Shown: positions 26,133-35,622, counted from the first letter of the stretch. The stretch: 64,000 bases of DNA from SBBG01 sp033717875 (GCA_033717875.1 JADDKJ010000011.1:24950-88949); one strand, 5' to 3'. Made by a program: numbers and translations. Notes: generated by a model from the letters alone, not told the origin.

Positions 26133-26681
26133 TCAAGCTTTGGCCTTGGACACCACCACCATGGCCGGACGCACCATCCGGCCGTTGAGCAGGTAGCCTT
26201 TCTGATACACGGCCAGCACGGTATTGGGCTCCGCGTCCGCCGCTTCCTGCGCGACCATTGCCTGATGCAGCTCGGGGTTGAATTTTTCTCCTTGCGGGTT
26301 TATTTCATTCACGCCCATCCTTTCCATCGCGGATTGCATCATTTTCACCGTCATTTCAAGACCTTCGCGGATCTTGGTGATATCCGTCGCCTCATCGCCC
26401 GCCGTCGCCAAGCCCATCTCCAGACTGTCCCTGACCGGCAACAGCTCATCGACGAACTTTTCCAGCGCATATTTGTGGGCGCTTTCCACATCGCGCTCGG
26501 CACGGCGGCGCAGATTTTCCATCTCGGCGCGTGTCCGCAGCAACTGGTTCCAGTGCTCGTCGGCCTTGGCCTGGGCATCCTGCAAGGTCAGCAGCAGTTG
26601 TTCGTAGGAAATTTGTTCGGCAGGGGCGCCCTCTGGAGGGGTCTGCTGCGCTTCTTCTGAAAGGTTTTCCGTGTTGCTCAC
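26133..26681 (-). CDS. grpE: nucleotide exchange factor GrpE
   Basis: 182 residues. It releases ADP from DnaK. An acidic, disordered N-terminus (1-30) leads to the long dimerising coiled coil (about 32-95) and the beta domain with GVNEINPQGEKFNPELHQAMVAQ and VLAVYQKGYLLNGRMVRPAMVVVSK. It stands between hrcA and dnaK. Its stop codon lies inside the duplicated target of palindrome copy 3. Confidence 0.96.
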   Translation of the reverse strand: MSNTENLSEEAQQTPPEGAPAEQISYEQLLLTLQDAQAKADEHWNQLLRTRAEMENLRRRAERDVESAHKYALEKFVDELLPVRDSLEMGLATAGDEATDITKIREGLEMTVKMMQSAMERMGVNEINPQGEKFNPELHQAMVAQEAADAEPNTVLAVYQKGYLLNGRMVRPAMVVVSKAKA

Positions 26682-26745
26682 TGTTGTCTTCTCCGAATCC
26701 TGATTACCGGAATGTTCTAGCTCGAAAGCATGGGGTATATGAGGA

Positions 26746-27786
26746 CTATTGACGCTGATTCAAGGCCGCGCCCAGCAATTTCGCCGTGACATCCACCAGC
26801 GGGATCACCCGGTCATAGGCCATGCGGGTCGGCCCGACGACGGCCAGGACGCCCACGGCCTGACTGTCGATCTCGTAGGGCGCGGCGACGATGCTGCATT
26901 CATCGAAGGCCTTGTAGCCGGACTCGGCGCCGATGAACACCTGCACCGTCTCGGCGCGCAGGCATTGGTCCAGCAGATGCAGCATGTCCCGCTTCTGGCT
27001 GAAGGCGTCGAACAACTGCCGCAACTTCTCGACGCTCGACAGCTCCGCAAAATCCATCAAATTGGTCTGCCCGGCCACGACATAACCGGCCTCGTCCGCC
27101 GGGGCGGCAAAGACCTTTTCAGCCATCGTAACCGCGGTTTGCATCATGTCATTCATGGTGGTCCGCGCGGCATCCATCTCCGACAGCAGGACGCTTCTGA
27201 TGGCATGCAAATCCTTACCGGCGAAGGCCGCGTTCAGATAATTCGCCACCTGCTGCAACTCGGACTCGGAATAACGCCGTGGTGTATTGATGATCCGGTT
27301 TTGCACCTGGTACTGATTGGTGACCACGATCACCAGCACGCGATTGTCGCCGGACAAGGGCAGAAACTCGATCTGGCGCAGCACGGTCAGCTCGCGACGC
27401 GGCGCCATCACCACCCCCGCCATGCGGGTAATACCCGACAGCATCGACGAGGCCGATCCCAGCAGGTGTTCGACATCGGCGCCCAGGCTGAATTGGCTTT
27501 TCAGGCGCATCACCTCGGCCTGATCGGGCTGGCGCATGGTCAGCAAGGCATCAACGAACAGGCGATAACCCTTCGTTGTCGGAATCCGCCCGGCGGAGGT
27601 GTGGGGAGACGCCACGATCCCCCTGTCCTCAAGATCGGTCATGATGTTGCGGATCGTCGCCGGACTCAGGTCCAACCCCGAATCGCGCGCAAGCATGCGC
27701 GATCCCACCGGCTGCCCTTCACGGACATAGGATTCCACCAACGTCTTCAATAAACGCAACGCGCGTTCGCTGATTTCTTGCGTCAC
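26746..27786 (-). CDS. hrcA: heat-inducible repressor HrcA
   Basis: 346 residues with a GTG start. The N-terminal winged helix (about 1-85) includes GLDLSPATIRNIMTDLEDRGIVASPHTSAGRIPT, the HrcA signature; a GAF-like central domain and dimerisation region follow. It binds CIRCE and represses its own operon until GroE is titrated by misfolded protein. A CIRCE operator is present just upstream. First gene of hrcA-grpE-dnaK-dnaJ. Confidence 0.96.
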   Translation of the reverse strand: MTQEISERALRLLKTLVESYVREGQPVGSRMLARDSGLDLSPATIRNIMTDLEDRGIVASPHTSAGRIPTTKGYRLFVDALLTMRQPDQAEVMRLKSQFSLGADVEHLLGSASSMLSGITRMAGVVMAPRRELTVLRQIEFLPLSGDNRVLVIVVTNQYQVQNRIINTPRRYSESELQQVANYLNAAFAGKDLHAIRSVLLSEMDAARTTMNDMMQTAVTMAEKVFAAPADEAGYVVAGQTNLMDFAELSSVEKLRQLFDAFSQKRDMLHLLDQCLRAETVQVFIGAESGYKAFDECSIVAAPYEIDSQAVGVLAVVGPTRMAYDRVIPLVDVTAKLLGAALNQRQ

Positions 27787-27808
27787 AACCGGCCTGCGGA
27801 AAAATCTC

Positions 27809-27835
27809 TTAGCACTCTAACCACAAGAGTGCCAG
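27809..27835. promoter_or_regulatory. CIRCE operator
   Basis: TTAGCACTC-N9-GAGTGCCAG matches the CIRCE consensus TTAGCACTC-N9-GAGTGCTAA except at two positions in one half. It lies 3 bp downstream of the -10 box of the hrcA promoter, where HrcA binding would block transcription. Confidence 0.93.
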
Positions 27836-27838
27836 AAA

Positions 27839-27867
27839 ACACTAACAACTCCCTCCAGGACTGTCAA
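27839..27867 (-). promoter_or_regulatory. sigma-70 promoter of hrcA
   Basis: On the minus strand TTGACA (27862-27867), 17-bp spacer, TAGTGT (27839-27844). The perfect -35 and the CIRCE immediately downstream make a standard HrcA-controlled vegetative promoter. Confidence 0.75.
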
Positions 27868-27913
27868 GAATCGGATCAGCATGGTAACTTTACCGATAAA
27901 GGAAAAAGGAACC

Positions 27914-28801
27914 ATGAACAGCATGCCAACGGTGTTTAAAACCATCGGCCTGATCGGCAAATACGGCGATCCCAGCGTCAATGACACATTGAACGCCCTG
28001 CGCGCCCACCTCCAGGCGCGCGGACTGCATGTGCTGCTGGACGAGGACACCGCCAAAACCTTCCCGGACACGCGCCTGGAAATCGCCAGCCGCCAGGTCA
28101 TCGGTGAACGGTGCGACCTGGTGATTGTCGTCGGCGGCGACGGCACGTTGCTCAACGCCGCGCGCGCGCTGGCCAATACCGGCATCCCGCTGGCCGGCAT
28201 CAACCTCGGCCGGCTGGGCTTCCTCGCCGACATCTCCCCCGACCGGATGATCGAGCGCATGGAGGAAATCCTGCGCGGCCATTACCTGCTGGAAGAGCGC
28301 TGCCTGCTGCACAGCGAGATCAAGCGCGCGGACCAGACCATCAGCGGAACCTGCGCCTTCAACGACATGGTGGTCCACAAGTGGAACATACTGCGCATGA
28401 TCGAGTTCGAGACTTACATCGACGGCCAGTTCGTCAACAGCCAGCGCGCCGACGGCCTGATCGTCGCCACGCCGACCGGCTCCACCGCCTACGCGCTGTC
28501 CGGCGGCGGGCCGATCCTGCACCCGACGCTCAACGCCATCGCCCTGGTGCCGATCTGCCCGCACACACTGAGCAGCCGCCCCATCGTCGTCAGCGGCGAC
28601 AGCCACATCGACATCGTCATCACCGACTGCAACCACGACCGCGCCCAGCTCACCGGCGACGGACAGCTCAGCACCGGGCTGCGCGAAGGCGACCATGTCC
28701 ATATCCGCAAGAAGGAACGCCCCATCCGCCTCATCCACCCGGCGGATCACGATCACTACCAGATTTTGCGCGCCAAATTGCGCTGGGGCGAGAAGCTGTA
28801 A
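27914..28801 (+). CDS. nadK: NAD kinase
   Basis: About 295 residues from the ATG at 27914, which follows AAAGGA. It phosphorylates NAD to NADP. Family motifs: VVGGDGTLLNAARAL (about 66-80), NDMVVHK and the glycine-rich TGSTAYALSGGGPILHP. It is divergent from hrcA and followed by recN, a common gammaproteobacterial order. Confidence 0.97.
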   Translation: MNSMPTVFKTIGLIGKYGDPSVNDTLNALRAHLQARGLHVLLDEDTAKTFPDTRLEIASRQVIGERCDLVIVVGGDGTLLNAARALANTGIPLAGINLGRLGFLADISPDRMIERMEEILRGHYLLEERCLLHSEIKRADQTISGTCAFNDMVVHKWNILRMIEFETYIDGQFVNSQRADGLIVATPTGSTAYALSGGGPILHPTLNAIALVPICPHTLSSRPIVVSGDSHIDIVITDCNHDRAQLTGDGQLSTGLREGDHVHIRKKERPIRLIHPADHDHYQILRAKLRWGEKL

Positions 28802-28828
28802 CCCCTTTACCGCAGAAATCTCACACTT

Positions 28829-30511
28829 ATGCTGACCCACATCGCCATCCGCGACTTCGCCATCGTCGACCATCTGGAACTGGACCTGAACCCCGGCATG
28901 ACCGTGCTGACCGGCGAAACCGGGGCCGGCAAGTCCATCCTCGTCGACGCGCTGGGGCTGGTGCTGGGCAATCGCGCCGACAGCGGCGTGGTACGCCACG
29001 GCTGCGAACGCGCCGAGATTAGCGCGGCATTCGATACGGAGGGCATGGAGGATGTCCAGCGCTGGCTGGCGGAACATGAGCTGGATGCGGATGGCGAATG
29101 CCTGCTGCGCCGCTCCATCACCGCCGAAGGACGTTCCAAGGGCTACATCAACGGCCGTCCTGTCCCCCTGCAATCGCTGCAAGCGTTGGGCGAGAAGCTG
29201 ATCGACATCCATGGCCAGCACGAACACCAGTCTCTGCTCAAAAGCGACATCCAGCTCCGCCTGCTGGATGACTATGCCGGACACGGCGAGCACGTCTGCG
29301 GCGTGGAAAAAACCTGGCGGCAATGGAAAAAACTGAGCGCGGAGCTCGAAGAACTGCGCCGCGCGGTGCACGACCGCGATGCGCGGCTGGAGTTGCTGCG
29401 CTATCAGGTCAGCGAGCTGGAGGCGCTGGAACTGGGCGAGGGAGAACTCACCCTGCTCGATGAAGAACACGCCCGGCTGGCCAACGCCGGACGCCTGATA
29501 CACACCGTCGAGACGGCGCTGCACAACCTCTACGAAAGCGACGAGGGCGCGGCGCTCACCGTGCTGGATCGCACCCTCGGCGAACTCGAACAGTTGCGCG
29601 CCATCGACAACCGACTGGCCGCCGCCTGCGAACTGTTGAACAACGCGCTGATCCAGATCGGCGAAGGCGCGAACGAACTGCGCCATTACCGGGAAAGCCT
29701 GGATCTCGACCCGGAGCGCCTGCAATGGGTGGAGCAACGGCTGGACGCCATCCACCAATCAGCGCGCAAACACCGTATCCCCCCGGCCGAACTGCCCGCC
29801 CTGCTGGCGCGTTTGAGCGAGGAACTGGCGGCGATCGAGCACAGCGACGAGCGGCTTGCGACCCTGCAAAACGAGCTTGAAGCCCTCGCCCGCCGCTATC
29901 GCGAACAGGCGCGCGAACTGGGCGCCCGCCGCGCCCGCGCCGCGCATGAACTCAGCGAACGCGTCACCGCCGCCATGCGGCCGCTGGGCCTGCCTCACGC
30001 ACACTTCGAAATCACACTGCACCCGCTGGACGAGGAACGCTTCTCCCCCACCGGCATGGAACGCGCCGAGTTCCTGGTCAACACCAATCCAGGCCAACCC
30101 CTGAAGCCGCTGAACAAGGTCGCCTCGGGCGGCGAACTGTCGCGCATCAGCCTCGCCATCCAGGTCATCACCGCGCGCAGCCAGCACATCCCGACGCTGA
30201 TCTTCGATGAAGTGGACACCGGCATCGGCGGCGGCGTGGCGGAAAGCGTCGGCCGGCAACTGCGCACCCTGGGCGAATCGCACCAGGTGCTGTGCGTCAC
30301 CCACCTGCCCCAGGTCGCCGCCCTCGGCCACCATCACCTGCACGTCAGCAAGCAGACCAAACAGAACAGCACCGCCACCCGCATCCAGGTCTTGTCCAAA
30401 GACACCCGCCAGGAAGAAATCGCCCGCATGCTCGGCGGCGTCGAAATCACCGATCAGACACGGGCACACGCCAAGGAGATGATTGCGCGGGCGCAGAAGC
30501 GACGGGTATAG
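28829..30511 (+). CDS. recN: DNA repair protein RecN
   Basis: 560 residues, an SMC-like ATPase acting in double-strand break repair. Walker A GETGAGKSILVDALGLVLG (about 29-47) lies near the N-terminus, a coiled-coil region occupies about 160-370, and the signature SGGELSRISLAIQVI plus Walker B LIFDEVDTGIGGG lie near 430-470. No LexA box was obvious in the 27-bp gap after nadK. Confidence 0.96.
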   Translation: MLTHIAIRDFAIVDHLELDLNPGMTVLTGETGAGKSILVDALGLVLGNRADSGVVRHGCERAEISAAFDTEGMEDVQRWLAEHELDADGECLLRRSITAEGRSKGYINGRPVPLQSLQALGEKLIDIHGQHEHQSLLKSDIQLRLLDDYAGHGEHVCGVEKTWRQWKKLSAELEELRRAVHDRDARLELLRYQVSELEALELGEGELTLLDEEHARLANAGRLIHTVETALHNLYESDEGAALTVLDRTLGELEQLRAIDNRLAAACELLNNALIQIGEGANELRHYRESLDLDPERLQWVEQRLDAIHQSARKHRIPPAELPALLARLSEELAAIEHSDERLATLQNELEALARRYREQARELGARRARAAHELSERVTAAMRPLGLPHAHFEITLHPLDEERFSPTGMERAEFLVNTNPGQPLKPLNKVASGGELSRISLAIQVITARSQHIPTLIFDEVDTGIGGGVAESVGRQLRTLGESHQVLCVTHLPQVAALGHHHLHVSKQTKQNSTATRIQVLSKDTRQEEIARMLGGVEITDQTRAHAKEMIARAQKRRV

Positions 30512-30523
30512 CGCAACACCCGC

Positions 30524-31207
30524 TCACAACAGCCAATCGAACGCACGGCGGAATTTTTCCTTGCCGTCTTGTTCGACGATCTCCCCGTGAGACAAGATGA
30601 TGCGCTCGAAATCCCACTCCAACAGGCGCTTGATCGAGGCCCCGAACGCCGCCTTGTCTTTCATGAAGAACGTTTTGAACAGCCGTGTCGGCCCAAAATG
30701 GTGATACGCCCCATTCAGTCGAAGCAGCAGTTTTTCCAACAACGACGCGGAACGGGTGATATTGAACACCAAATCGGTGACGATGAGGGCACGGCTTTTC
30801 TTGTGATAGAAGACAACCTCATTCAGGCGCGGCAGTCCCCTCATCACATGCTGCTCCAGCTCACCGCGCCACGCTTCCGCTACCGCGTCGTCGAGTATCT
30901 CTTCCTGCACAGGAAATCCCTTTATCGGCACCATTCCGGCCGGGTGATAATACACCGCCCGCGGATAAGCGCGGATCCATTCGGCGAGAAAGAGATTGTG
31001 TTCGCAGTTTGGGGCGATAATCGCGCATACCTCGCCCAGCGAATCCAGCCATTCTTGCAAGCCCGCCTCGTACCCCACCGGCGAATGCAGCACCAACCCG
31101 CCGGAACTCAACCTGACGACCGTCATCCGCACCCCCAGGCCAAGACCCATCAAACGGAACGGGCGATCGACAACCCACACATCTTCATGGACTTTTCTCA
31201 TCGTCAT
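30524..31207 (-). CDS. DUF4336 protein
   Basis: 227 residues with the DUF4336 phrases VRMTVVRLSSGGLVLHSPV, IIAPNCEHNLFLAEWIRAYP and ERIILSHGEIV. The family has a metallo-beta-lactamase-like fold but lacks a full HxHxDH motif here, so activity is doubtful. It follows the MarR gene by 9 nt and is probably under the same promoter and twin operators. The role is unknown. Confidence 0.8.
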   Translation of the reverse strand: MTMRKVHEDVWVVDRPFRLMGLGLGVRMTVVRLSSGGLVLHSPVGYEAGLQEWLDSLGEVCAIIAPNCEHNLFLAEWIRAYPRAVYYHPAGMVPIKGFPVQEEILDDAVAEAWRGELEQHVMRGLPRLNEVVFYHKKSRALIVTDLVFNITRSASLLEKLLLRLNGAYHHFGPTRLFKTFFMKDKAAFGASIKRLLEWDFERIILSHGEIVEQDGKEKFRRAFDWLL

Positions 31208-31216
31208 CCTCCCATG

Positions 31217-31657
31217 TCAGGGCGCATCACCGCTCGCCAGCAAGGTTAGCAAACTCGCTCTCAGCGCTTGATAGCCATGCTTGCCTAACGCAACCTCGTA
31301 ATGCCGCTCGATATCCCGCACGACATGAATCGCTCGCTCTATGAGCACTCTCCCCCTTTTCGTATAAACAATCGACTTGGCCCGCCCGTCTTCCGCATCC
31401 GCCGTGATTCGCACATAAGCTTTCTTCTCAAGACCCTTGGCGATCTGCCCAACGGCTTGCTTGGTCAAACCGGCATGTTCGGCGAGGATGGTCGCGCGTA
31501 ACCCCTCCGGGTCCAGGTGACGCAGCACATTGAGATCGGACAAGGTGACATCCGGGAACCCCACTTTTCCCAATTCATCAAGCAACTGCTTCTCGAATTT
31601 CCGGAAGGCAAGAAGCATCAGGCGGGCGGTGGGGTGCTGATTCATATCGTTTGGCAT
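31217..31657 (-). CDS. MarR-family transcriptional regulator
   Basis: 146 residues. A winged helix (about 45-110) includes LRATILAEHAGLTKQAVGQIAKGLEKKAYVRI and the wing DAEDGRAKSIVYTKRGR. MarR dimers bind short palindromes and are released by small ligands. Two copies of such a palindrome lie just upstream, so autoregulation is likely. GGAGGG precedes the ATG. Confidence 0.9.
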   Translation of the reverse strand: MPNDMNQHPTARLMLLAFRKFEKQLLDELGKVGFPDVTLSDLNVLRHLDPEGLRATILAEHAGLTKQAVGQIAKGLEKKAYVRITADAEDGRAKSIVYTKRGRVLIERAIHVVRDIERHYEVALGKHGYQALRASLLTLLASGDAP

Positions 31658-31678
31658 GATTTTCCCTCCGCCTTAATA

Positions 31679-31715
31679 GTAAAGTATATTTACCATTAAA
31701 GTAAAGTATATTTAC
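31679..31715. promoter_or_regulatory. twin MarR operators
   Basis: GTAAAGTATATTTAC occurs twice, at 31679-31693 and 31701-31715. Each copy has GTAAA-N5-TTTAC symmetry and their centres are 22 bp apart, two helical turns, so two dimers could bind the same face. They lie between marR and the divergent small exported protein gene and could control both. Confidence 0.75.
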
Positions 31716-31806
31716 AAAATGCGTTTGCCTATAAGCTCTTGCCTGTTTAACCAGAAGAATATTATCCTTGCCGGACACAATCACAACGACTTTCGAGGAG
31801 GGGAGT

Positions 31807-32250
31807 ATGAAAAAAATGATGCTTGGCGTGTTTCTTTTGATGGTTGCCTGGGCTGGCCTGCCCGGCGGGGCGGTGGCGGCTTCCGCGAATGCGATCGACC
31901 TGGACTCGCCGGAATGGCTGGGCAACTACAAACTGGATCAAAAACAACTCGCCGCGGTCAAGGCCGCCATGGAACGAGCGATGACGGCCCCCATCGATGT
32001 GGAGCAACAATGCGCCGAAGATCCGGGCCTGTGCGTGGTGCGCGCCGCGCGCGAATGGTTCTTCGAGGGGATAAGATACCGCGCCATCGTCATTTACCTC
32101 CACACCATCGGCAATGCCACGGGGGTGGTCCGTCAAATCGACGGCAAGTGGACGGAAATCAAGATCAAGGAGCCGGTGGCAAGTTCAGCCGGCTCCACGG
32201 CAACGGGCACGAAAAAACAGCGTGCCGTCAGCACCAAGACACGGCGATAA
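31807..32250 (+). CDS. small exported protein, function unknown
   Basis: About 147 residues from the ATG at 31807 (MKKMMLGVFLLMVAWAG), preceded by GAGGAGGGG. A signal peptide ends near VAAS. The mature part contains a Cys pair (QQCAEDPGLCVVRAAREWFFEG) and ends with a basic Thr/Lys-rich tail. I do not recognise the family. It is divergent from marR across the twin operators, so MarR may control it. Confidence 0.65.
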   Translation: MKKMMLGVFLLMVAWAGLPGGAVAASANAIDLDSPEWLGNYKLDQKQLAAVKAAMERAMTAPIDVEQQCAEDPGLCVVRAAREWFFEGIRYRAIVIYLHTIGNATGVVRQIDGKWTEIKIKEPVASSAGSTATGTKKQRAVSTKTRR

Positions 32251-32332
32251 TTCGCTGATGAGGGAGTTATAAAACCCAAAGACTTACCACGCACATTCTC
32301 CTCACCTACCCAACGCTGTCAAGTCAAGCATA

Positions 32333-32463
32333 AATGTAGGGCGGGTTAGCGTTTTTTTGCGTAACCCGCCAGGCGTGCGCGGCACACAACCTGTTTTTCA
32401 ATGAGCGCCGACGGCACGGTTGGCGGGTTACGGCGCCAAGAAGCGCTTAACCCGCCTTACATC
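32333..32463. repeat. GGGCGGGTTAGCG palindromic repeat
   Basis: TGTAGGGCGGGTTAGCG at the left is mirrored by CGCTTAACCCGCCTTACA at the right, with inner GCGTAACCCGCCA and GGCGGGTTACGGC also facing each other. The left half matches 7116-7182. It fills most of the 225-bp gap between two convergent genes and is probably a noncoding dispersed repeat that can fold as a terminator. Confidence 0.6.
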
Positions 32464-32475
32464 CACCACAAAAAC

Positions 32476-34056
32476 TCAATGCTCCCGCGTCGTGCGAAAC
32501 TCGATGTCCGGCCAGCGCTCCATCGTCAGCGCCAGGTTGACGCGGGTAGGGGCGATGTAGGTTAGATCGCCCGCCCCATCCAGCGCGAGGTTGTCGCGAA
32601 CCTTGTTTTGGAATTCGTCGAGTTTTTTCGCGTCAGCGCAACTGATCCAGCGCGCGGTGGCGACCTGGACATTCTCGAAGCTGCACTCCACGCCGTATTC
32701 ATGCTTCAAACGGTAGGCCACCACATCGAATTGCAGCACCCCGACGGCGCCCAGAATCAGGTCATTGCTGTTGAGAGGCCGGAACAATTGCGTGGCGCCT
32801 TCCTCGCACAACTGCTGCAAGCCCTTCTGCAGGGCCTTCATGCGCAGGGGGTCGCGCAGGCGGGCGCGGCGGAAGAGTTCGGGGGCGAAGTGCGGAATGC
32901 CGGTGAACTTGAGTTCTTCGCCGACGGTAAACGTGTCGCCGATCTGGATGGTGCCGTGGTTGTGCAGGCCGATGATGTCGCCGGCATAGGCGTCTTCCAC
33001 CTGTTCGCGGTCCTGTGCCATGAAGGTGATGGCGTTGGCGATCTGCACATCGCGGCCGATGCGCACATGGCGCACTTTCATGCCCTTGCTGTAACTCCCG
33101 GAACAGACGCGCAGGAAGGCGATGCGGTCGCGGTGCTGCGGGTCCATATTGGCCTGGATCTTGAAAACGAAGCCACTGAATTTCTCTTCCAGCGGAGAGA
33201 CTGCGCGCGTGGTGGTTTGGCGCGGCTGCGGCGGCGGCGCGTATTCGACGAAGGCGTCGAGCAACTCCTTGACGCCAAAATTGTTGATCGCCGAACCGAA
33301 AAACACCGGCGTCAGCTTGCCTTCGAGGAAGGCCTGCTTGTCGAAGAGATGGCTCGCGCCGCGCACCAGCTCGATTTCGTCACGCAACTCGCCCACCATG
33401 GTTCCGAACATCTCATCCAGGCGCGGATTAGCCAGCCCCTCGATCACCTCGCCTTCCCTGATCTTGCCGCCATGCGTGGCGCCGAACAGGTGCACGCGAT
33501 CGTTATAGAGGTCAAACACGCCCCTGAAGCCCTTGCCCATGCCGATCGGCCAGGTGATGGGCGCGCAGCGGATCTTGAGCACCTCTTCCACCTCATCGAG
33601 CAATTCGATGGGCGGACGGCCTTCGCGGTCGAGCTTGTTGATGAAGGTGATGATGGGGGTGTCGCGCAGACGGCACACCTCGATGAGCTTGATGGTACGC
33701 TCCTCCACGCCCTTGGCGCTGTCGATCACCATCAGCGCGGAGTCGACCGCGGTGAGCGTGCGATAAGTGTCCTCGGAGAAGTCTTCGTGGCCTGGGGTAT
33801 CAAGCAGGTTGATGATCGCATCGCGATAAGGAAACTGCATCACCGACGAGGTGACCGAGATGCCGCGCTGCTTTTCCAGCTCCATCCAGTCGGAGGTGGC
33901 GTGGCGCGCGGCCTTGCGGCCCTTCACGGTGCCGGCGAGCTGGATGGCGCCACCGAACAGCAGCAGCTTCTCGGTGAGCGTGGTTTTACCCGCGTCAGGG
34001 TGGGAAATGATGGCAAAAGTACGGCGGCGTGCCGTTTCGCGTGCGAGAGTGGACAT
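32476..34056 (-). CDS. prfC: peptide chain release factor 3
   Basis: 526 residues, a GTPase that recycles RF1/RF2 from the ribosome. G1 SHPDAGKTTLTEKLL (about 17-31), G3 DTPGHEDFSEDTYRTL (about 85-100) and G4 FINKLDREG are intact, followed by the RF3-specific domains. Length is typical. It is transcribed alone, with the downstream gap filled by a repeat. Confidence 0.96.
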   Translation of the reverse strand: MSTLARETARRRTFAIISHPDAGKTTLTEKLLLFGGAIQLAGTVKGRKAARHATSDWMELEKQRGISVTSSVMQFPYRDAIINLLDTPGHEDFSEDTYRTLTAVDSALMVIDSAKGVEERTIKLIEVCRLRDTPIITFINKLDREGRPPIELLDEVEEVLKIRCAPITWPIGMGKGFRGVFDLYNDRVHLFGATHGGKIREGEVIEGLANPRLDEMFGTMVGELRDEIELVRGASHLFDKQAFLEGKLTPVFFGSAINNFGVKELLDAFVEYAPPPQPRQTTTRAVSPLEEKFSGFVFKIQANMDPQHRDRIAFLRVCSGSYSKGMKVRHVRIGRDVQIANAITFMAQDREQVEDAYAGDIIGLHNHGTIQIGDTFTVGEELKFTGIPHFAPELFRRARLRDPLRMKALQKGLQQLCEEGATQLFRPLNSNDLILGAVGVLQFDVVAYRLKHEYGVECSFENVQVATARWISCADAKKLDEFQNKVRDNLALDGAGDLTYIAPTRVNLALTMERWPDIEFRTTREH

Positions 34057-34204
34057 TCTTCGGTGACTGGTAAACCGGCTTTACGCGCGGTAATTACAAA
34101 ACGACTGATTTTACCAGTTTATGCCATGCCGCACAAAACTGCTTTTCCCTGAAAAAGCTATTGAACCGCAGAGGACGCAAAGAACGCTGCGAATTGCTTC
34201 AACC

Positions 34205-35551
34205 TCAAAACGGCAACCTCCCCTTCATCCCCCGCATCATTTTGGCCAGGCCGCCGCCCTTGGACATCTGCTTCATCATGCGCTGCATCTGGTCGAACTG
34301 TTTGAGCAGGCGGTTGACATCCTGCACCTGGACACCGGAACCGGCAGCGATGCGGCGTTTGCGCGAACCCTTGATGACATCGGGGTGGCGGCGCTCCTGA
34401 TTCGTCATGGAGCTGATGATCGCCTCCATGCGAATGATTTCCTTGTCGTTGACCTGATCCTTGACCTTCTGCGGCACGTTGGCCATGCCCGGCATCTTGT
34501 CCATGAGACTGGTGAGACCACCCATCTTGCGCATTTGCTGCATCTGATCGCGAAAGTCCTCCAGATCGAAACCCTTGCCCTTTTTCAGCTTGCCGGCGAG
34601 TTTTTCCGCCTGCCCGCGGTCGATGGTGCGCTCCACTTCTTCCACCAGGCTCAGCACATCACCCATGCCGAGAATGCGCGACACCACGCGGTCGGGATGA
34701 AAAGGCTCCAGCGCGGCGGTCTTTTCGCCCACGCCGAGGAACTTGATGGGCTTGCCGGTGACATGCCGGATCGACAAAGCCGCGCCGCCGCGCGCATCAC
34801 CGTCGGCCTTGGTGAGCACGACGCCGGTCAACGGCAGGGCCTCGTTGAAAGCCTTGGCGGTATTGATCGCATCCTGGCCCGTCATGCTGTCGACGACGAA
34901 CAGCGTCTCGGTGGGAACGAGCGTGGCGTGCAACCGCTTGATCTCGTCCATCATTTCTTCGTCGATGTGCAAACGGCCCGCGGTGTCGACGATCACCACG
35001 TCGATGAAACGCCGCCGCGCCTCGGCCACCGCGCCTTCGGCGATGTTTACCGGATTTTGCGATGGGTCGCTGGGATAGAATGTGACGCCGACCTCTTTGG
35101 CTAGCGTTTCGAGCTGATCGATGGCCGCCGGACGATAAACGTCGCAACTCGCCACCAGCACGCTCTTCTTGCGCCGCTCCTTGAGATGACGCGCCAGCTT
35201 GGCGACGGTGGTGGTCTTGCCGGAGCCCTGCAATCCGGCCATCAGGATGATCGCGGGCGGCGGCACATTGAGGTTGAGATCGACGGTCTCGCCCATCACC
35301 GCAAGCAATTCGTCGTGCACCACCTTGACCAGCGCCTGGCCGGGCGTGAGGCTCTGCAACACGTCCTGACCGACCGCGCGTTCGCGCACATGCTCGATGA
35401 ACTCGCGCACCACCGGCAGGGCGACATCCGCCTCCAGCAGCGCCATGCGCACCTCGCGCAGCGTTTCCTTTATATTGTCCTCGGTCAGCCGTCCCTGCCC
35501 GCGCAGGCGCTGGAGGACACCGTTCAGACGTTCCGTCAGGCTGTTAAACAT
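34205..35551 (-). CDS. ffh: signal recognition particle protein Ffh
   Basis: 448 residues. NG domain with P-loop GLQGSGKTTTVAKLARHL (about 105-122), DTAGRL and TKADGDARGGAALS; the methionine-rich M domain (about 325-448) contains DQMQQMRKMGG and the RNA-binding RKRRIAAGSG. It binds signal peptides of nascent membrane proteins together with 4.5S RNA, which I did not find nearby. Confidence 0.97.
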   Translation of the reverse strand: MFNSLTERLNGVLQRLRGQGRLTEDNIKETLREVRMALLEADVALPVVREFIEHVRERAVGQDVLQSLTPGQALVKVVHDELLAVMGETVDLNLNVPPPAIILMAGLQGSGKTTTVAKLARHLKERRKKSVLVASCDVYRPAAIDQLETLAKEVGVTFYPSDPSQNPVNIAEGAVAEARRRFIDVVIVDTAGRLHIDEEMMDEIKRLHATLVPTETLFVVDSMTGQDAINTAKAFNEALPLTGVVLTKADGDARGGAALSIRHVTGKPIKFLGVGEKTAALEPFHPDRVVSRILGMGDVLSLVEEVERTIDRGQAEKLAGKLKKGKGFDLEDFRDQMQQMRKMGGLTSLMDKMPGMANVPQKVKDQVNDKEIIRMEAIISSMTNQERRHPDVIKGSRKRRIAAGSGVQVQDVNRLLKQFDQMQRMMKQMSKGGGLAKMMRGMKGRLPF

Positions 35552-35622
35552 GATTCGTTTGACCTGTCATGGCTGCATGTATTGTGCGGTGCGCACGGCA
35601 CACCCTACCGGTGATTTCAGCG

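Noticed and set aside
26700..26745. CCCCAT-like heat-shock promoter between hrcA and grpE
   Set aside because: The CCCCAT and the TTTCGAG-like box are in the wrong order on the minus strand for a sigma-32 promoter.
27890..29758. 622-codon minus-strand frame opposite nadK and recN
   Set aside because: It spans two well-supported genes on the other strand and shows no domain.
34195..34222. Similarity of the ffh stop region (TTCAACCTCAAAACGGCAA) to the left end of palindrome copy 2
   Set aside because: About 20 bp only, inside coding sequence, with no second arm; most likely chance, although a relic cannot be excluded.
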